64,000 nt of DNA from Cylicocyclus nassatus (lineage: Eukaryota; Nematoda; Chromadorea; Rhabditida; Strongylidae): contig CATQJL010000001.1 in assembly GCA_958299035.1 (NCBI GenBank), positions 18,459,433-18,523,432 on the forward strand, in the 5' to 3' direction. The position numbers were made by a program, and so were the translations under genes. The notes beneath the pieces were generated by a model. It was not told the DNA's origin. It worked only from the letters and a program-made list of their open reading frames with translations, and did no database searches. Positions 46,005-56,976 of the stretch are shown here, piece after piece; positions within the stretch are counted from its first letter, which is position 1; each line of letters opens with the position of its first letter.

Positions 46005-46027
46005 TTCAAATCTTCCCGGGTCCTCCA
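46005..46027 (-). promoter_or_regulatory. tRNA-type primer-binding site of the BEL-like remnant
   Basis: Read on the minus strand, TGGAGGACCCGGGAAGATTT starts exactly after the LTR end ..CCTGACA. On the plus strand the same bases look like a tRNA 3' end: a TTCAAATC T-loop-like block, a stem, then CCA. This strongly supports the LTR boundary. Confidence 0.75.
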
Positions 46028-46248
46028 TGTCAGGTTAAAGGTCTGCAGGTCCTTTACCTGATGTGTAGCGATAAGTACATAAGTCTTATCTACTAATATT
46101 TATTATTTAAGATATATAGAGGGGAAGTGGGGAAAAGGGGAAGAGGCCGCAGGGGCAACCTGCTGGTAGCGGTCGTCGGGGGTCACTGTCCTCCAGCGGG
46201 CTTTACAACCCGCTCCAAGGGGAGGGACAGCTGATGTGGACCCGACAT
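46028..46248 (-). mobile_element. Partial 5' LTR of a BEL/Pao-like element
   Basis: On the minus strand this 221-bp piece matches the 3' half of the LTR at 56456-56976, including GGGTCCACATCAGCTGTCCC, GACCGCTACCAGCAGG and the CACATCAGGTAAA end. The LTR's own 5' half is missing; repeat C sequence abuts it at 46249. Beyond the primer site, 45936-46004 is presumably leader sequence of the same element. Confidence 0.8.
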
Positions 46249-46470
46249 GTTACAGTCGTGAAACGATGTAATTTTACTCAAACATGTCTGAAAGGGTCAT
46301 ACCACGGTCGTTCATAATAACAGTTGTTTCTGTTATACGTCATCCTATAATAGATCGGATGATGTTCGCACATAGCACTCGTGATTTAGCTGTATACAGT
46401 GAATATATATTTTTGTGCGGACGTGTTCTCGTGATGGTGTAGCGCAGCGCATAGCGTACATATAGGGTTT
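46249..46470 (-). repeat. Repeat C, copy 1
   Basis: On the minus strand, GCGCTGCGCTACACCATCAC, ATAGGATGACGTATAACAGA, CTTTCAGACAT and CGTTTCACGACTGTAA match 49625-49815. Its class is unknown. Confidence 0.6.
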
Positions 46471-47095
46471 TTACTAGCAAGGAAAGCATCTTTGGTCGAA
46501 GTGGCCTTTTCAGATGTGATGCATACGATATTGAAGAGCATGAAGCGCTGATCTTAAAAACGTTTGTGGACCGGGAGTTATGAGCATTCACTGAAGCAAA
46601 AAAAAATTAAAAGTTTATTCAGGATAAAATGAGTTGCTTAAATCTTACTAGCCCTCAAATAAAGCATCAAGTGTGATGTATTTTTTTTAGTTTTAAGTAT
46701 CTATTGCATAGAATGCTCTGATGTTCACCATTATTCCATCAAAGTTTTAGAAAAAATATTATGATTATTTCTGTTCTGCTTGCACATGTATTTTGTTCCA
46801 GTGAACGCTCATAGCTCCTCGTCCATAAATGTTGCGCAGACAAGGAAAGCAGATTTAGAGTCAGCGTTTTATGCCTTCTAATACGGTATGCATCCCATCT
46901 ATAAAGGTCACATCGACTAAACATGCTTTCCTCTACTTTGTGTGGTCTGGAAACCTTAACCCTTCGATGTAAACCTGACAAATGGAGATGATTTACAAGC
47001 TTTCCGCTACTTCGCTTTTTGATCATATTGTTCTAGATTTGCGTTTTCTCTATGATCAATCTGCAAAATTCTTACGTGTATAGGCGAAATCTTTT
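46471..47095. other. Unassigned sequence upstream of the zinc-finger candidate
   Basis: No gene was recognised. The segment GCAAGGAAAGCATCTT..TTTGTGGACC and the similar GGAAAGCAGATTTAGAG/CGTCCATAAATG around 46850 suggest an old local duplication. Confidence 0.3.
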
Positions 47096-47104
47096 TTATT
47101 GCAG

Positions 47105-47345
47105 GGCTGTTAAAATGATCATAAAAGCTCACTGCCACCTATGCCGGAAAGGCCCTTATTTGCTAAAGAACTTGTATGCTCACTTACGAGAAGTGCATCA
47201 TTTTTCAGTATATGTCGTAACAGAAGTAAAAGAAGCCATAGCATAAACGAAACTTGCGGGAAAAATGCACAAATGTGACATTTGTGGATCATTCCTTTCT
47301 TTGTCGCAATACCTCAAACATCAACACGTGCAGCGCTCTTGTTTT
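47105..47345 (+). pseudogene. C2H2 zinc-finger exon or relic
   Basis: An acceptor-like TTTTTTATTGCAG ends at 47104. In the frame that follows there is a canonical C-x2-C-x12-H-x4-H finger at about 47130-47200 (HCHLCRKGPYLLKNLYAH..). A TAA stop at 47244-47246 is followed in the same frame by MHKCDICGSF and a second, shortened C-x2-C finger ending near 47330. Two fingers in one frame with a short linker suggest a former multi-finger nucleic-acid-binding protein. The stop, or a missed short intron, separates them. No flanking exons were identified, so I treat it as a relic. Confidence 0.45.
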
Positions 47346-47872
47346 CCTCATTCTAGGTGTGTACATTATGAGTTCATTATCAGAACAAACACATCAGTAA
47401 GGGAGAAACAATTGCAACATCGACCGAACAGTTCTCCTTAACATGTCCATGACTCCGCTCTTTCCTTCAATATGTTACAGAAAAAATTCGGTGTTCCATA
47501 CTCCTACAAATGACCCTGCACTCTCTCACTCCCGTATGCTGATTTCCTGTCCCTTCTATGTTTTCGTAATCAGCACACATATCGTTTGTCCCCCAGCAAG
47601 ATTCCCATAGGGACCACGTCATCTCGCTGCCTTTCGTTCTTTTGAACGTGTTAACCTCGGGCAGTTCCTTCGAAATCTCAGAAGAAATGTGTCAAAAAGA
47701 GCGAAAGGCGGCGTCGCACCATGTATGCACGCTGGTCCACATGGGAACTTTCTGGGGCACACAGGATAATTACTCACCTGTACCAACTCCCAGCATGTAG
47801 CTTAAAGCTCGCAAAAACCAATTAATTCCATAAAGGTATTCGAGAATTCTAGAAATTAACATTGCATTCGCA
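47346..47872. other. Unassigned sequence
   Basis: CTTGTTTTCCTCATTCTAG|GTGTG at about 47340-47362 contains splice-like signals, but no following coding exon is convincing. Confidence 0.3.
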
Positions 47873-48028
47873 ATCAGCATGCTCGCTTACCCCCTGTACC
47901 AACTTCCAACGCCGTACCTTGAAGTTTGTTAAAAAAAATCCATAAAATCGATACCGATTGACTACGGTGAGTAGGCTAACACATCCGCACCGCCCCGAAG
48001 TGTATTTTAGCAAAGTTTGGCCCGGATC
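47873..48028 (+). repeat. Repeat B, copy 3 (interrupted)
   Basis: AATCAGCATGCTCGCTTACC, ATAAAATCGATACCGATTGA, TAGGCTAACACA, CGCCCCGAAGTGTATTT and AAGTTTGGCCCGGATC follow the order seen at 5271-5507. It resumes at 48575 (ATCTCGGAAAGCAAATT) after the foldback insertion. Confidence 0.65.
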
Positions 48029-48574
48029 TTAACACGTTTCGGACCGGTGCTGCACATGGTGCAGCACGTTGCTTTGAAGGTTCTTTCTGACGTTTGCAAG
48101 AGGTTTTTTTTGAATCCGAAGTTACTGAGTCAAAGGTCTAAGCTCTCACTTTTTAAATGACACTGTAGAGCTGAGCCCCGATGTTTATTCACGAGATGTG
48201 AGGACAAATCGAACAACAGTTGCAACGAAGTGCGGCAACGCGAACGACGCGTGCGACGTCGCAACTTTTCTTTGCTCCAATTTTAAAGAGATAAACCGTA
48301 GTTTCAACACTGACGAGTACAGCGTACAACATAGATACTTTTAGGTACTATTTGAAACTAAGTTCTTGCTCCCATCTTTCAGAAAGCACAAGAGTCCCTC
48401 TCAAGCGACAAAATTCAAACGCTTCGAATTCACCCAGAACTTTGGATGTGGAGCTTATCTGGCATGCTGATTACACATGTAGTCCACAGCCTGAAATAAG
48501 GTCCTTTTGCTGGCTAACGGCCGAAAGTACACTCTTTTTCGCCGCGCGCGATTTCGCGGTCCGAAACGTGTTAA
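48029..48574. mobile_element. TTAACACGTTTCGGACCG foldback element, 546 bp
   Basis: The ends are TTAACACGTTTCGGACCG and CGGTCCGAAACGTGTTAA, perfect over 18 bp. It sits inside repeat B, with a possible ATC duplication (48026-48028 and 48575-48577). The interior is not obviously coding. Confidence 0.75.
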
Positions 48575-48734
48575 ATCTCGGAAAGCAAATTGAAGTTAGG
48601 TAAGGAATTGCGCTCTAATCACTATACGCGCTCCATGGCGAGTCCAGTCAAATGGACGCCGTGTGGTTACCGGTCGTCGTAAACAGCGTTATTGAACCGT
48701 GCTTGTGCTAGATCCTATCTGCGCTGTCTGCCAG

Positions 48735-48850
48735 GTTATAAGCTTATGAACTTGCGTTCTCATGAATTTTATCCGAAACTTGAACACTGTGTATTTTGGT
48801 GGATTTTCGTCAAAAGTTCTGCGTTATGTCATTTTGTTTGTGTTGCACAA
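48735..48850 (+). repeat. Repeat F, copy 2
   Basis: TTATAAGCTTATGAACTTGC, TTCTCATGAATTTTA and CTGTGTATTTTGGTGGA correspond to 11310-11400. Moderately diverged. Confidence 0.4.
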
Positions 48851-49594
48851 GTGCAGAGAGGGGTTCGGTTTGAGCATGGTCCGATTCATGTGTTCACAGA
48901 GACCTAATTTCCAAAAAGTGTGCAGGCAAGTTCACGAACAGATGGACGAAAAGTACAGGCGAAATTCCATCTTGCAAGGTTTAGCCACATTTTTCAAGGA
49001 TAACTTCACTAATTTTCGGCCAATCCAAGATCATCAATATTTGCCAAAAGTGCGTTGAGCTCGATAACGAATAACTAGAAAAACCAGATAGGTAACTTTG
49101 TCTATAAAAGATTCTCCGACACGACGAAACTTACGTCGAACAAACGGTAACTTCTTATTGAAGGGCTAGGGTAGGTGAAAATCGGGTGAATGTGGAGTCA
49201 TTTAAAGTTTGCTAGCCCTTCCGGCCTTTACATCAAAGATTTTTCTGCGATGTAAGTCTGCTAAGAAATTCGGGAAGGTGCTCTATCGGATCATGCCTAT
49301 GCTTTGCCTGAACTTTCTGTCTACAGGAAACATTGAGTTGCTTCCCTACAAAACCCGTTCGCAGAACATAATGAAGACCTCGGATCAAAGCGAAACTCAA
49401 ATCAAGTACAAAAGATAACGTACCGATCAAAGTCTCAGTGCGGAATTAGCTGTCCAAGGTGTTGCTATAGCTTTGCGGTGAATAATTTGCTCGTGAACTT
49501 TGCAAACCTTCGAAGTTCACTTCATTTTCTCGATGTTGGAGAAAAGCCTATGGATATTTTACTGTCGAGGATGGTACATGGGCACAGTTTTAAA
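48851..49594. other. Unassigned sequence
   Basis: I saw no supported gene. Short frames (48762-49058 and others) lack motifs and lie partly in repeat F. Confidence 0.3.
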
Positions 49595-50300
49595 GATACT
49601 TACTAACACTCTTTATGACACTATGCGCTGCGCTACACCATCACGAAAACAGTCCACACAAAAGACTGGGTACAGCTAAATCACGACGATATGTACGAAC
49701 ATCGTTTAACCTATTATAGGATGACGTATAACAGAAACCAACTGTTATTTAAAGAACAGTGGTATCAACCTTTCAGACATATTCGAGTAAAACATAACAT
49801 CATTTCACGACTTTACTCCTGCCCTGTGCCATCAGCGGCAATTGAATGTATCGTCGGAAGCTAAAGTATTGAGCTAAAGTCTGTGCTCGATCTCTAACTA
49901 AGGTAACCCCAATCGTAACATTACTTCACAGTATCCGGAGCCCGGACCGCTCTGGCAGGAGACTCGTCTAAGTATCCCCCATGTGCCAGAACCCCGTAGA
50001 CTTCCCTCGTAACCGGCAAAGCTTGAGCGCTAAGAATCTTACCACTCACAGGTGGGTCGTATTGTCCAAAATGGCAGAACACGTACGACCCACCGGTGGA
50101 TCGTATTGTCGCAATGTGTTAAATGTATCGTCGACTCATTTGTATTTCAATATGCATATTGTACACCACGCGCGCTACCTAACGACTTGTAAATGAATGT
50201 CAAAAATTTGCTGAGATTTCTCTTTATTTTCTATTCTTTTTAGTTTGATTGGACGTGTATTGAGTTATGGTACACGTTTCCACAGTGTGTTCCGTTAGAA
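49595..50300 (+). repeat. Repeat C, copy 2 (longest)
   Basis: Its left part matches the minus strand of 46249-46470. Its right part (CGCGCGCTACCTAACGACTT, GTGTATTGAGTTATGGTACA) matches 57540-57640. A local inverted pair GTGGGTCGTATTG/ACGTACGACCCAC lies at 50053-50096. Confidence 0.55.
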
Positions 50301-51550
50301 AAGGTTTTACTGGGCGCATACCAGTGGAGTCGTTTGCTGCGCACAGTGTGCAGGCCTACACATATATATTTGCAAATAACCGCATAATTATTGCAATGAA
50401 TGCATCAGTTAGCCACACTGGGCAAGATCTTAGACAAATCCATGCAAAGTAGCTTTTACTGTACTCAGTACTTCTACGCTATCCATACCAAGTGCCACCA
50501 ACACAAACCAGTGCAAATGTTATCAGCCGACCGAGTAATCATCTAAACAAAAATCCAATTCGTGAAAACTAAGTATCTACCGTACACTATCGTACCCCAA
50601 AAATCTATGACACAACTGTATGTTGGAAGATGCACCTTGCCAAGCTGAGTATGGCATTCTTGCATTCAGCATTCATAAACTCTAAACCGAAGGCAGAAGT
50701 TAGGTGGAAGTCGCTGCCTAACATCGCTGCCTATCTTCGCCGCCACGCTATTTCTTCAGGAACTAAGGGCTGTAATGTAATGAGAAACTTTCAAAAACCA
50801 CTTCATTTTTTCAGTTGAAGTGTGGAGATTCTTCTTGATGTGCGGTTGTTTGTAGAAAATAGAACGTCATTGAAAAAGCAACGCCTCAGCTGCCAGTCAT
50901 CTGTCGCTTGATTACTGTGACGATAATGAATGTGTTTTTTGAAAGTTCCACACTTTCCACCCAACGGAAGTGTTGCCACATGAGCTACAATTGTTCATAA
51001 AACATCATTCATCCGTTCAATTCATGAGTTGGCAATATCATGCGGAATAGTAGGATGACAAACACTAATATTTGTCAGCGAAAGTTCATGAAGCTTTGAA
51101 CGAGTTTACAATACAGATCAGGTGATTGACCGTCGAAAATAGTCCGGATAGAAAAAATGCTTATTCATAGGATAGGGATTACAATTTATAATTCGCTGAA
51201 AATATAGCGCTATTATGAATTCCTCCAGAAAGTTTCTTATGGGCATGTGGCGTGAAAGATCTGGGCCGGTAGTAATCTACAAATTTTTCTCTTGGGCAAA
51301 TTTATCCCCCCCCCCCCCCTTTTCCCTCTTCGTCTCCAACGAATTGTCGACGGACACAAACGAACGAATTAGTGAGTATTTTTTTTTACACATATCGACA
51401 CTGCTCTATTAAAAAGAATGTCTAATCCTTTCAGAAAAATAAAATATGTACAAAAATCACCTAATATTTGAAAAAAAGTCCTGCGAACAGTCCCAACGCC
51501 GATCTAAAAATTTCCTAAATCTAGATTTGTAACTAATTAAATAAATTAAT
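50301..51550. other. Unassigned sequence
   Basis: No gene was called. A 14-base C run lies near 51307-51320. Confidence 0.3.
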
Positions 51551-51790
51551 CCGAGAACCGAGAACCGAGATTTCGATTTTCTTTCCCCCTTTCTTTTTGA
51601 AACCGGAAATTTTTGGAATAACATCCACGATTTTTTTCCCCTTTCTTTTTGCAACCGCAAAATTTTTGAAACCGCAAATTTTTTTTTATTCTCTTACTTC
51701 GTCATTATAAATATAACCCCTGCTATTTTTTCCCGAGAACCGAGATCCGAGATCCGAGAACCGAGAACCGAGATCCGAGATCCGAGATTT
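51551..51790 (+). repeat. CCGAGA-rich simple repeat region
   Basis: Short tandem CCGAGAA and CCGAGAT units occur at 51551-51572 and 51733-51788, separated by a T-rich stretch. Confidence 0.7.
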
Positions 51791-52353
51791 TCGAAAAGTT
51801 TTTATTTTTTTCTCTTCTTTTAATTTTTTTTAGGTCTAAGTAACCATAAAAAAAATGGTAATTACGTTTCAGACAATGGACTTGTTCGCTTAGCTAGCTC
51901 AAAATTAAACCTAAGGTATACCTAAGCCCTACATAAATATTTTTATCTATGCTAGGCGCTTCAATTGATCAAATTGCTATTACACCTAGCTTGGAATGTT
52001 GACCTCCGGAAAAGTTTAAACCGCGCAACTGTCCACACGCGCTTATCCCCCAGGAAATTTACGAGCGCAACTGCTATCAACATCAAATAAAGCAATTAAT
52101 TTGGCGGCGCGCATCAACAAGGATTATTTACGACCCCCTAATATTTCCTAACGGCTGTGACCCCACCAACTGTGGCCTACACTTTCATTACAACACTATT
52201 TTGGTACAATAAATTACACACTTATAATAAGTAGTTTATTCAAAAAAAAACAGCAATAAATTAAAATAAATTACAAACACTAGTAAATCCGCTTGATGTA
52301 TTTGTATTTTTTTCCGCGAGCCTTGCACGCTTCTTTCACAGAATCGCAGGTCG
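51791..52353. other. Sequence upstream of the gag-env LTR element
   Basis: No gene or repeat partner was found. It does not match repeat C, which flanks the element on the other side, so the two flanks do not reconstruct one empty site. Confidence 0.35.
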
Positions 52354-52785
52354 TGTCTGCTCGCAGTCCACCGGATCCATATCCTCACATCTGTATGTAT
52401 TTTAATATATCATCACGTCAACTGTACGTTCTCGCCGTATATTACGTGCATATTCCAACGCACGTTACCCGGAAGAACATCAACCACGCCAATCCTAACT
52501 ACAACAATTCGAAACCTCAATCTATCAAGCTCGAGGACGAGCTTCCTGAAGGAATGGAGATGTCGGGACGCAGCTAGCTACAACAGCTGCTCGAGAAGGA
52601 GGTTGGCCGAAGACAGCCAACCTCTGGCAGTGACCTCCGCCCGCCGGCAGGAGCCGGTGCCCTCTTCCCCCTTTCCCTTTCCCTTTCCCTTTCTGTATAT
52701 AACTATGTATGATAAATATTATAGTAAAGACCTATATAAACCGCTACACATCAGGTAAGGGCGTCATGAACCCTTAGACCTGACA
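52354..52785 (+). repeat. 5' LTR of the gag-env element
   Basis: It is 432 bp, TGTCTGCTCGCAGTCCACC to ..ACCTGACA. Its middle (about 52565-52690) differs strongly from the 3' LTR, with a CCCTTT-repeat before CTGTATATA. No TGG primer site follows; the next bases are CAGCTCGG. Confidence 0.8.
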
Positions 52786-53154
52786 CAGCTCGGTCTTCAA
52801 CTCTCTCTCTCTTCGAAGCCCTCAGCTCAGCCACATCTACCGTAGTCAAGCGACCAATCAAGCCTATCGATCTACCGTAACTGGGACGAACGACGAATAG
52901 GATAGAGGTGCGATTCTATTGCTAGATTCTTACTTTTCTTACCTTTTTCTTACATTTTCTTCCTCTCGTTCCATTCTCAGGGCTAGATAGACTTCTAATA
53001 TTAAAGTTAAACTTTAGTAGAATCAAAAAGTTTTTGAAAAAAAAATTTTTTCCCCTTTCCCAAATTTTTTTTCTTTTCTTTTCTCAGCTCAAAATTTTCT
53101 GCGCTTCTTCTGAAAAAAATCAACAAACAATTTTTTTGTGTATGATAGATTTAC

Positions 53155-54445
53155 ATGAGCAGTGGTTCTAGTAAATCTCCTGAGCCTTGTGATAAAACTT
53201 CGCATGGTTCAATTAAAAGAAGACAAAGATCACACTCGCGTATCCCACATAAATTACAACTTGTTCAAGACGAACCTAGCCGCTCCACTAGTCCAATCCA
53301 GCGTGCAAGCAGTGCACCCCCTCCTGATAACTCTTCTATAGAATCTTCTAGCTCTTCTCCTCTTTTGAGTTCGTCTAGTTCCGATAAATCACTCGTAAAC
53401 ACACTAAACCCAACTAAATCGCGCTCTAACTCATCTCAGCTGATAAAATCCAATTCAAAGTCGCCTCAGCTAGTCGATCCTCAACCAAGTACATCTACTC
53501 AAGTATTATCTAAGCCAAACTCACCTCATATACTTTCTAAAACTCCAGAGACCCCACTTGAGGATAAGAATTTACTTCAAGAAAAACAATCTTCAGTTTC
53601 TACCGAAAACTTAGCTACAGTAACCCAAGAACAAAACTTAGCTACAGTAATCCAAGAACAGCCACCAATTTTCGTACCGCACCCAACCTACCGTAACCCA
53701 GCCGCAACTTTTTGAGTCACAGCCAACTACAGTAAGCCAGGAACAGACACCAACTTTTGTACCACATACCATTACAGTACCTCACAACCAATCACAAACT
53801 TTTGTACCGTATCCAATTACAGTACCTCAAGAACAAGTACCAACTTTTGTCCCACACCCAACTACAGTAGTCCAAGAGCAACCAAGACCTTTTATACCAA
53901 CTCCAAGTACAGTACACCTAGACCAATCACATTCAAGTACCGTAATCCAAGAAAAACAGCCAATTTTCGTACCTTACTCAACAACAGTTGTGCAATCACA
54001 GCAAATTCCGCATTTTACACCGCTGAATTTTTCTCGGCCAGTAATCACACCTTTTTCAAATCAGTTACTAAATCAAAACATAGTCTCAGAAAACATGGAA
54101 GTTCCAAATGAGCATATGCAACAAAATCATATTCAACCAATTCCTGTGCAACAGCAAGCAGCTGCAGTTCGGCAATACGAAGCTTCTTTTATTGATCATT
54201 TAGATTCTGTTTTCGATAAGTTAACGCTTTCTACTTACTGTAACAAACTGCCAGTCTTTTCGGGAGACCTAGGAGATAAAGGATTCATGCATTTTCTTAC
54301 ACAATTTTGCGAAATTTCTTCAATAATGGGTCTAAGTGATCAAAAGAAGGTACGCCTTCTTCCAGCTCATTTGAAAGGCGTTGCAAAGGCTGTGTATGAT
54401 AACATACCATCTGAAGAAAAATTACTATGGAATACTGTCACTTAA
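53155..54445 (+). pseudogene. Gag N-terminal part (Ser/Pro/Gln-rich), frameshifted
   Basis: The frame opens at ATG 53155 with a Ser-rich region, then passes into tandem units encoding roughly PTTVxQEQPxFVPHP (about 53600-53980, unit about 42-60 bp). A frame change near 53690 causes a TGA at 53713-53715, while the next frame stays open from there to TAA at 54443-54445. The end of this part (YEASFIDHLDSVFDKL, LPVFSGDLGDKGFMHF) resembles the start of a retrotransposon capsid. It would form the particle shell with the following part. Confidence 0.7.
53600..53985 (+). repeat. Coding minisatellite in gag
   Basis: Imperfect tandem units contain CCAACTACAGTA, CAAGAACAA and ACTTTTGTACC. The units keep the frame, apart from one indel near 53690. 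Such arrays are prone to slippage, which may explain the frameshift. Confidence 0.7.
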
Positions 54446-55249
54446 AAATTGAAATCTCATTCAATGGAACAATTTTTGGATAATGCACGTGACAGAATGA
54501 TGGATATGAAAATGAATTCAGGAGAATCTCCCACTCTCTTTTCGAATAGACTTAAGCAACAGATTTTGGAAGCTTATCCAGATGATAGTGATGCAGCCAC
54601 ACGTGACTGGTTACTAAATACAATTTTTATGAAAGGCTTGCATAATCAAATTAAGCAAAAGCTTAAGCTATTAGGTCCACTTCCAAAAACATACAAGAAA
54701 TTGCTTGAAGAAGCTGAACGTATTTACGAACTAACGCAGTCTGACACTTCATCTTTTACAAATGATTCGATTATGGCTAAAATGGATCGAATATTGGACA
54801 ATATCGAAATTTCTAGATCTTCTGTGAATATGGTCCACAGACCTTTTACCCGTAAGGATAGGAATAGTCATCCATACTCTCGTAATAGTCATCCATACTC
54901 TCGTAATAACTATACAACAACATCTACTGATTATGCGCGTGCCCGTTCTCCAAATTCCTTTTTCGGCAGTGTACCTAGACGAGATCGTAACGTTACATTT
55001 GCACCTTTGCCAAATACAAATCGTTTTGACAGAACTCGTAGTAGATCACCATACAATCGTGAACGGTTTAGTAGACCGGATAACAACCAGTCTAGACCAT
55101 CTAGTCGTAATCAAGTTAGGTCTAGAACACCGCCAAATTTTTCGAATAATAGGCAACGCAGAGAATCACCGAATTCCTCTAATAATAGACCAAATAATCG
55201 TTTCCAACAAAGACGACCAGTTAATTCCATTTCTTCAAATTTGTCTACT
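54446..55249 (+). pseudogene. Gag C-terminal part: capsid and basic tail
   Basis: It lies in the same frame as the preceding part beyond a single TAA (54443-54445), so one nonsense change separates them. The helical segment with DARDRMMDMK-like composition, GESPTLFSNRLKQQIL and GLHNQIKQKL is typical of capsid C-terminal domains of LTR elements. It is followed by an Arg/Asn/Ser-rich tail (about residues 135-265 of this frame) that could bind RNA, with no CCHC knuckle. The tail runs straight into the envelope leader. Confidence 0.7.
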
Positions 55250-56450
55250 GGAATTTTGAATTATCCTTATTCACTCTTTATAGTTGCAATACTTTCGATT
55301 CTTTTGCCAGATGTTTCTGCGATGACTTTACAAACTTACCAGCTATGCTCAGCAGGAAAATCTGGTTGGCCTATAGCATATCCAGAGACAACATCATGCA
55401 CACACTCTCCTGACTCTTCTAGTATTATGATAACTACTGCGGAAATTTATGTAGAACGCACTGAACCATACCTTTGGCCAGCTTTTCATTGTTTTAATAA
55501 AACTAGGAAAATTTGCGCATCTTCTTACCTTCATATATCTTTTTCACTGAACAGCGATGAAGAATATATGACTCCAGTCGATCCCGCACTTTGTCATACG
55601 CTTAGCCAAACAAAGAAATTTCTTGGAAAACCAATGGAAACTCTATCTCCTAATGTTTACGGTTCACAAAATGCAATTCATTACTCATACCCTTGGTTTT
55701 TTGGTGAAAAATGCTCATATACTACTAACGTTTATATGGAAAAAGCTGATATTGCTACTTATGATGGTATTACTATAACTGGACAATTTGGAGACATGGC
55801 CAATTGTCGAATTAGTAACGGTCACTGTAATTTAACTCATGGTACAGTTATTTGGGATATGACTACCAAAGACATCCACATAGATGTAAGTATGTTAAAG
55901 CTACAGAAGGAATTGCTTACGTCACTCCAACTCATGTAGTTTTAGATAATATACAGTCAGCTTTTACTTACAAAAATATCACACTATCTTTTCTCCAAAG
56001 CTCACAGTGGTGTCTGCCTAACAAATCCATTCCAATGGATAATGGTGTCTATTTCGCTTCCAGAGATACGAAACTACAATCCACGTACTATATTTTCTGA
56101 ATATCCCGAAGTAGTCAAAGACATCAATGAAAAACATATTAACGCCTCAAAATTGCTTCTTTTGTTCAATGCAGTTTATCAGATTAGAGACAATATCCTG
56201 AACTCTACTAGCACTAATCAAGAACTTTCGGATGAAGAGCATGTCGAAATGCTGAAATCAATGTATGATATTTTCAATACACTCAATACAGCTAAGAGAC
56301 CCCATTTTAAAGTTTCTCTAAAAAGACCTGCTAGAGGACTTTCAAATAAATACAATCAAAAACGGCTATCTCATCTTCTTTTCCGAGATGAACATCAGGT
56401 TTTAAGCAAGTACATAAAAAGTAATTCCTCTGCCATAGCTAAGCACATAG
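55250..56450 (+). pseudogene. Envelope-like region fused after gag, degraded
   Basis: A hydrophobic leader (YPYSLFIVAILSILLPDVSA, 55259-55318) ends in a signal-peptidase-like VSA site. A Cys-rich ectodomain follows (Cys near 55340, 55397, 55488, 55510, 55591, 55710, 55807, 55828), with several N-x-S/T sites such as NLT and the motif CRISNGHCNLTHGTVIW near 55806. Frame changes occur near 55885 and 56060, so the frame is broken. No C-terminal membrane anchor is seen before the 3' LTR. Env genes of BEL elements have been linked to phlebovirus- and chuvirus-type glycoproteins; which of these applies here I cannot decide. Confidence 0.55.
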
Positions 56451-56455
56451 GGTCG

Positions 56456-56976
56456 TGTCTGCTCGCAGTCCACCGGATCCATATCCTCACTTCTGTATGT
56501 ATTTTAACATATCATCACCCCAACTGTACGTTCTCGCCGTAAATCACGTGTAAATTCCAACACACGTTACCCGGAAGAACTTCTGCCATATTTCGATATA
56601 TCACACTTCAATTGTATGTTCTCGCCATAAACTACGTGCACACTTCAACGCACGTCACTCGGAAGAACATCCACCACATCAACGCCAACCACTACAACGT
56701 CTCGAAACCTCAGCCATGCCACAAGCTCGAGGACGAGCTTCTCGAAGGAATGGAGATGTCGGGTCCACATCAGCTGTCCCTCCCCTTGGAGCGGGTTGTA
56801 AAGCCCGCTGGAGGACAGTGACCCCCGACGACCGCTACCAGCAGGTTGCCCCTGCGGCCTCTTCCCCTTTTCCCCACTTCCCCTCTATATATCTTAAATA
56901 ATAAATATTAGTAAATAAGACTTATGTACTTACCGCTACACATCAGGTAAAAAACCTGCAGACCTTTAACCTGACA
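56456..56976 (+). repeat. 3' LTR of the gag-env element
   Basis: It is 521 bp, longer than the 5' LTR because of a tandem duplication of a unit of about 90 bp (GTACGTTCTCGCCGTAAAT.. and ..GTATGTTCTCGCCATAAACT) and a different central part. The central part matches the partial LTR at 46028-46248. Confidence 0.8.

Larger units (their letters stand above)
52354..56976 (+). mobile_element. BEL/Pao-like LTR element with gag and envelope-like region, no pol
   Basis: The LTRs (52354-52785 and 56456-56976) enclose about 3.7 kb that encodes a Gag-like protein followed directly, in the same frame, by a secretory leader and a cysteine-containing envelope-like ectodomain. No protease, RT, RNase H or integrase motif appears anywhere between the LTRs. 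The BEL/Pao assignment rests on architecture and LTR style and is inference. No target duplication was seen. It could only move by help from an intact relative. The coding region is broken by stops and frameshifts. Confidence 0.75.

Noticed and set aside
15931..51320. Long G or C homopolymer runs (for example 14169, 15931, 24601, 26522, 51307) as functional signals
   Set aside because: They have no shared context and are best taken as simple-sequence expansions or likely sequencing-error sites.
52786..52805. CAGCTCGGTCTTCAACTC tested as a primer-binding site
   Set aside because: It does not start with TGG and resembles no tRNA 3' end that I can recognise.
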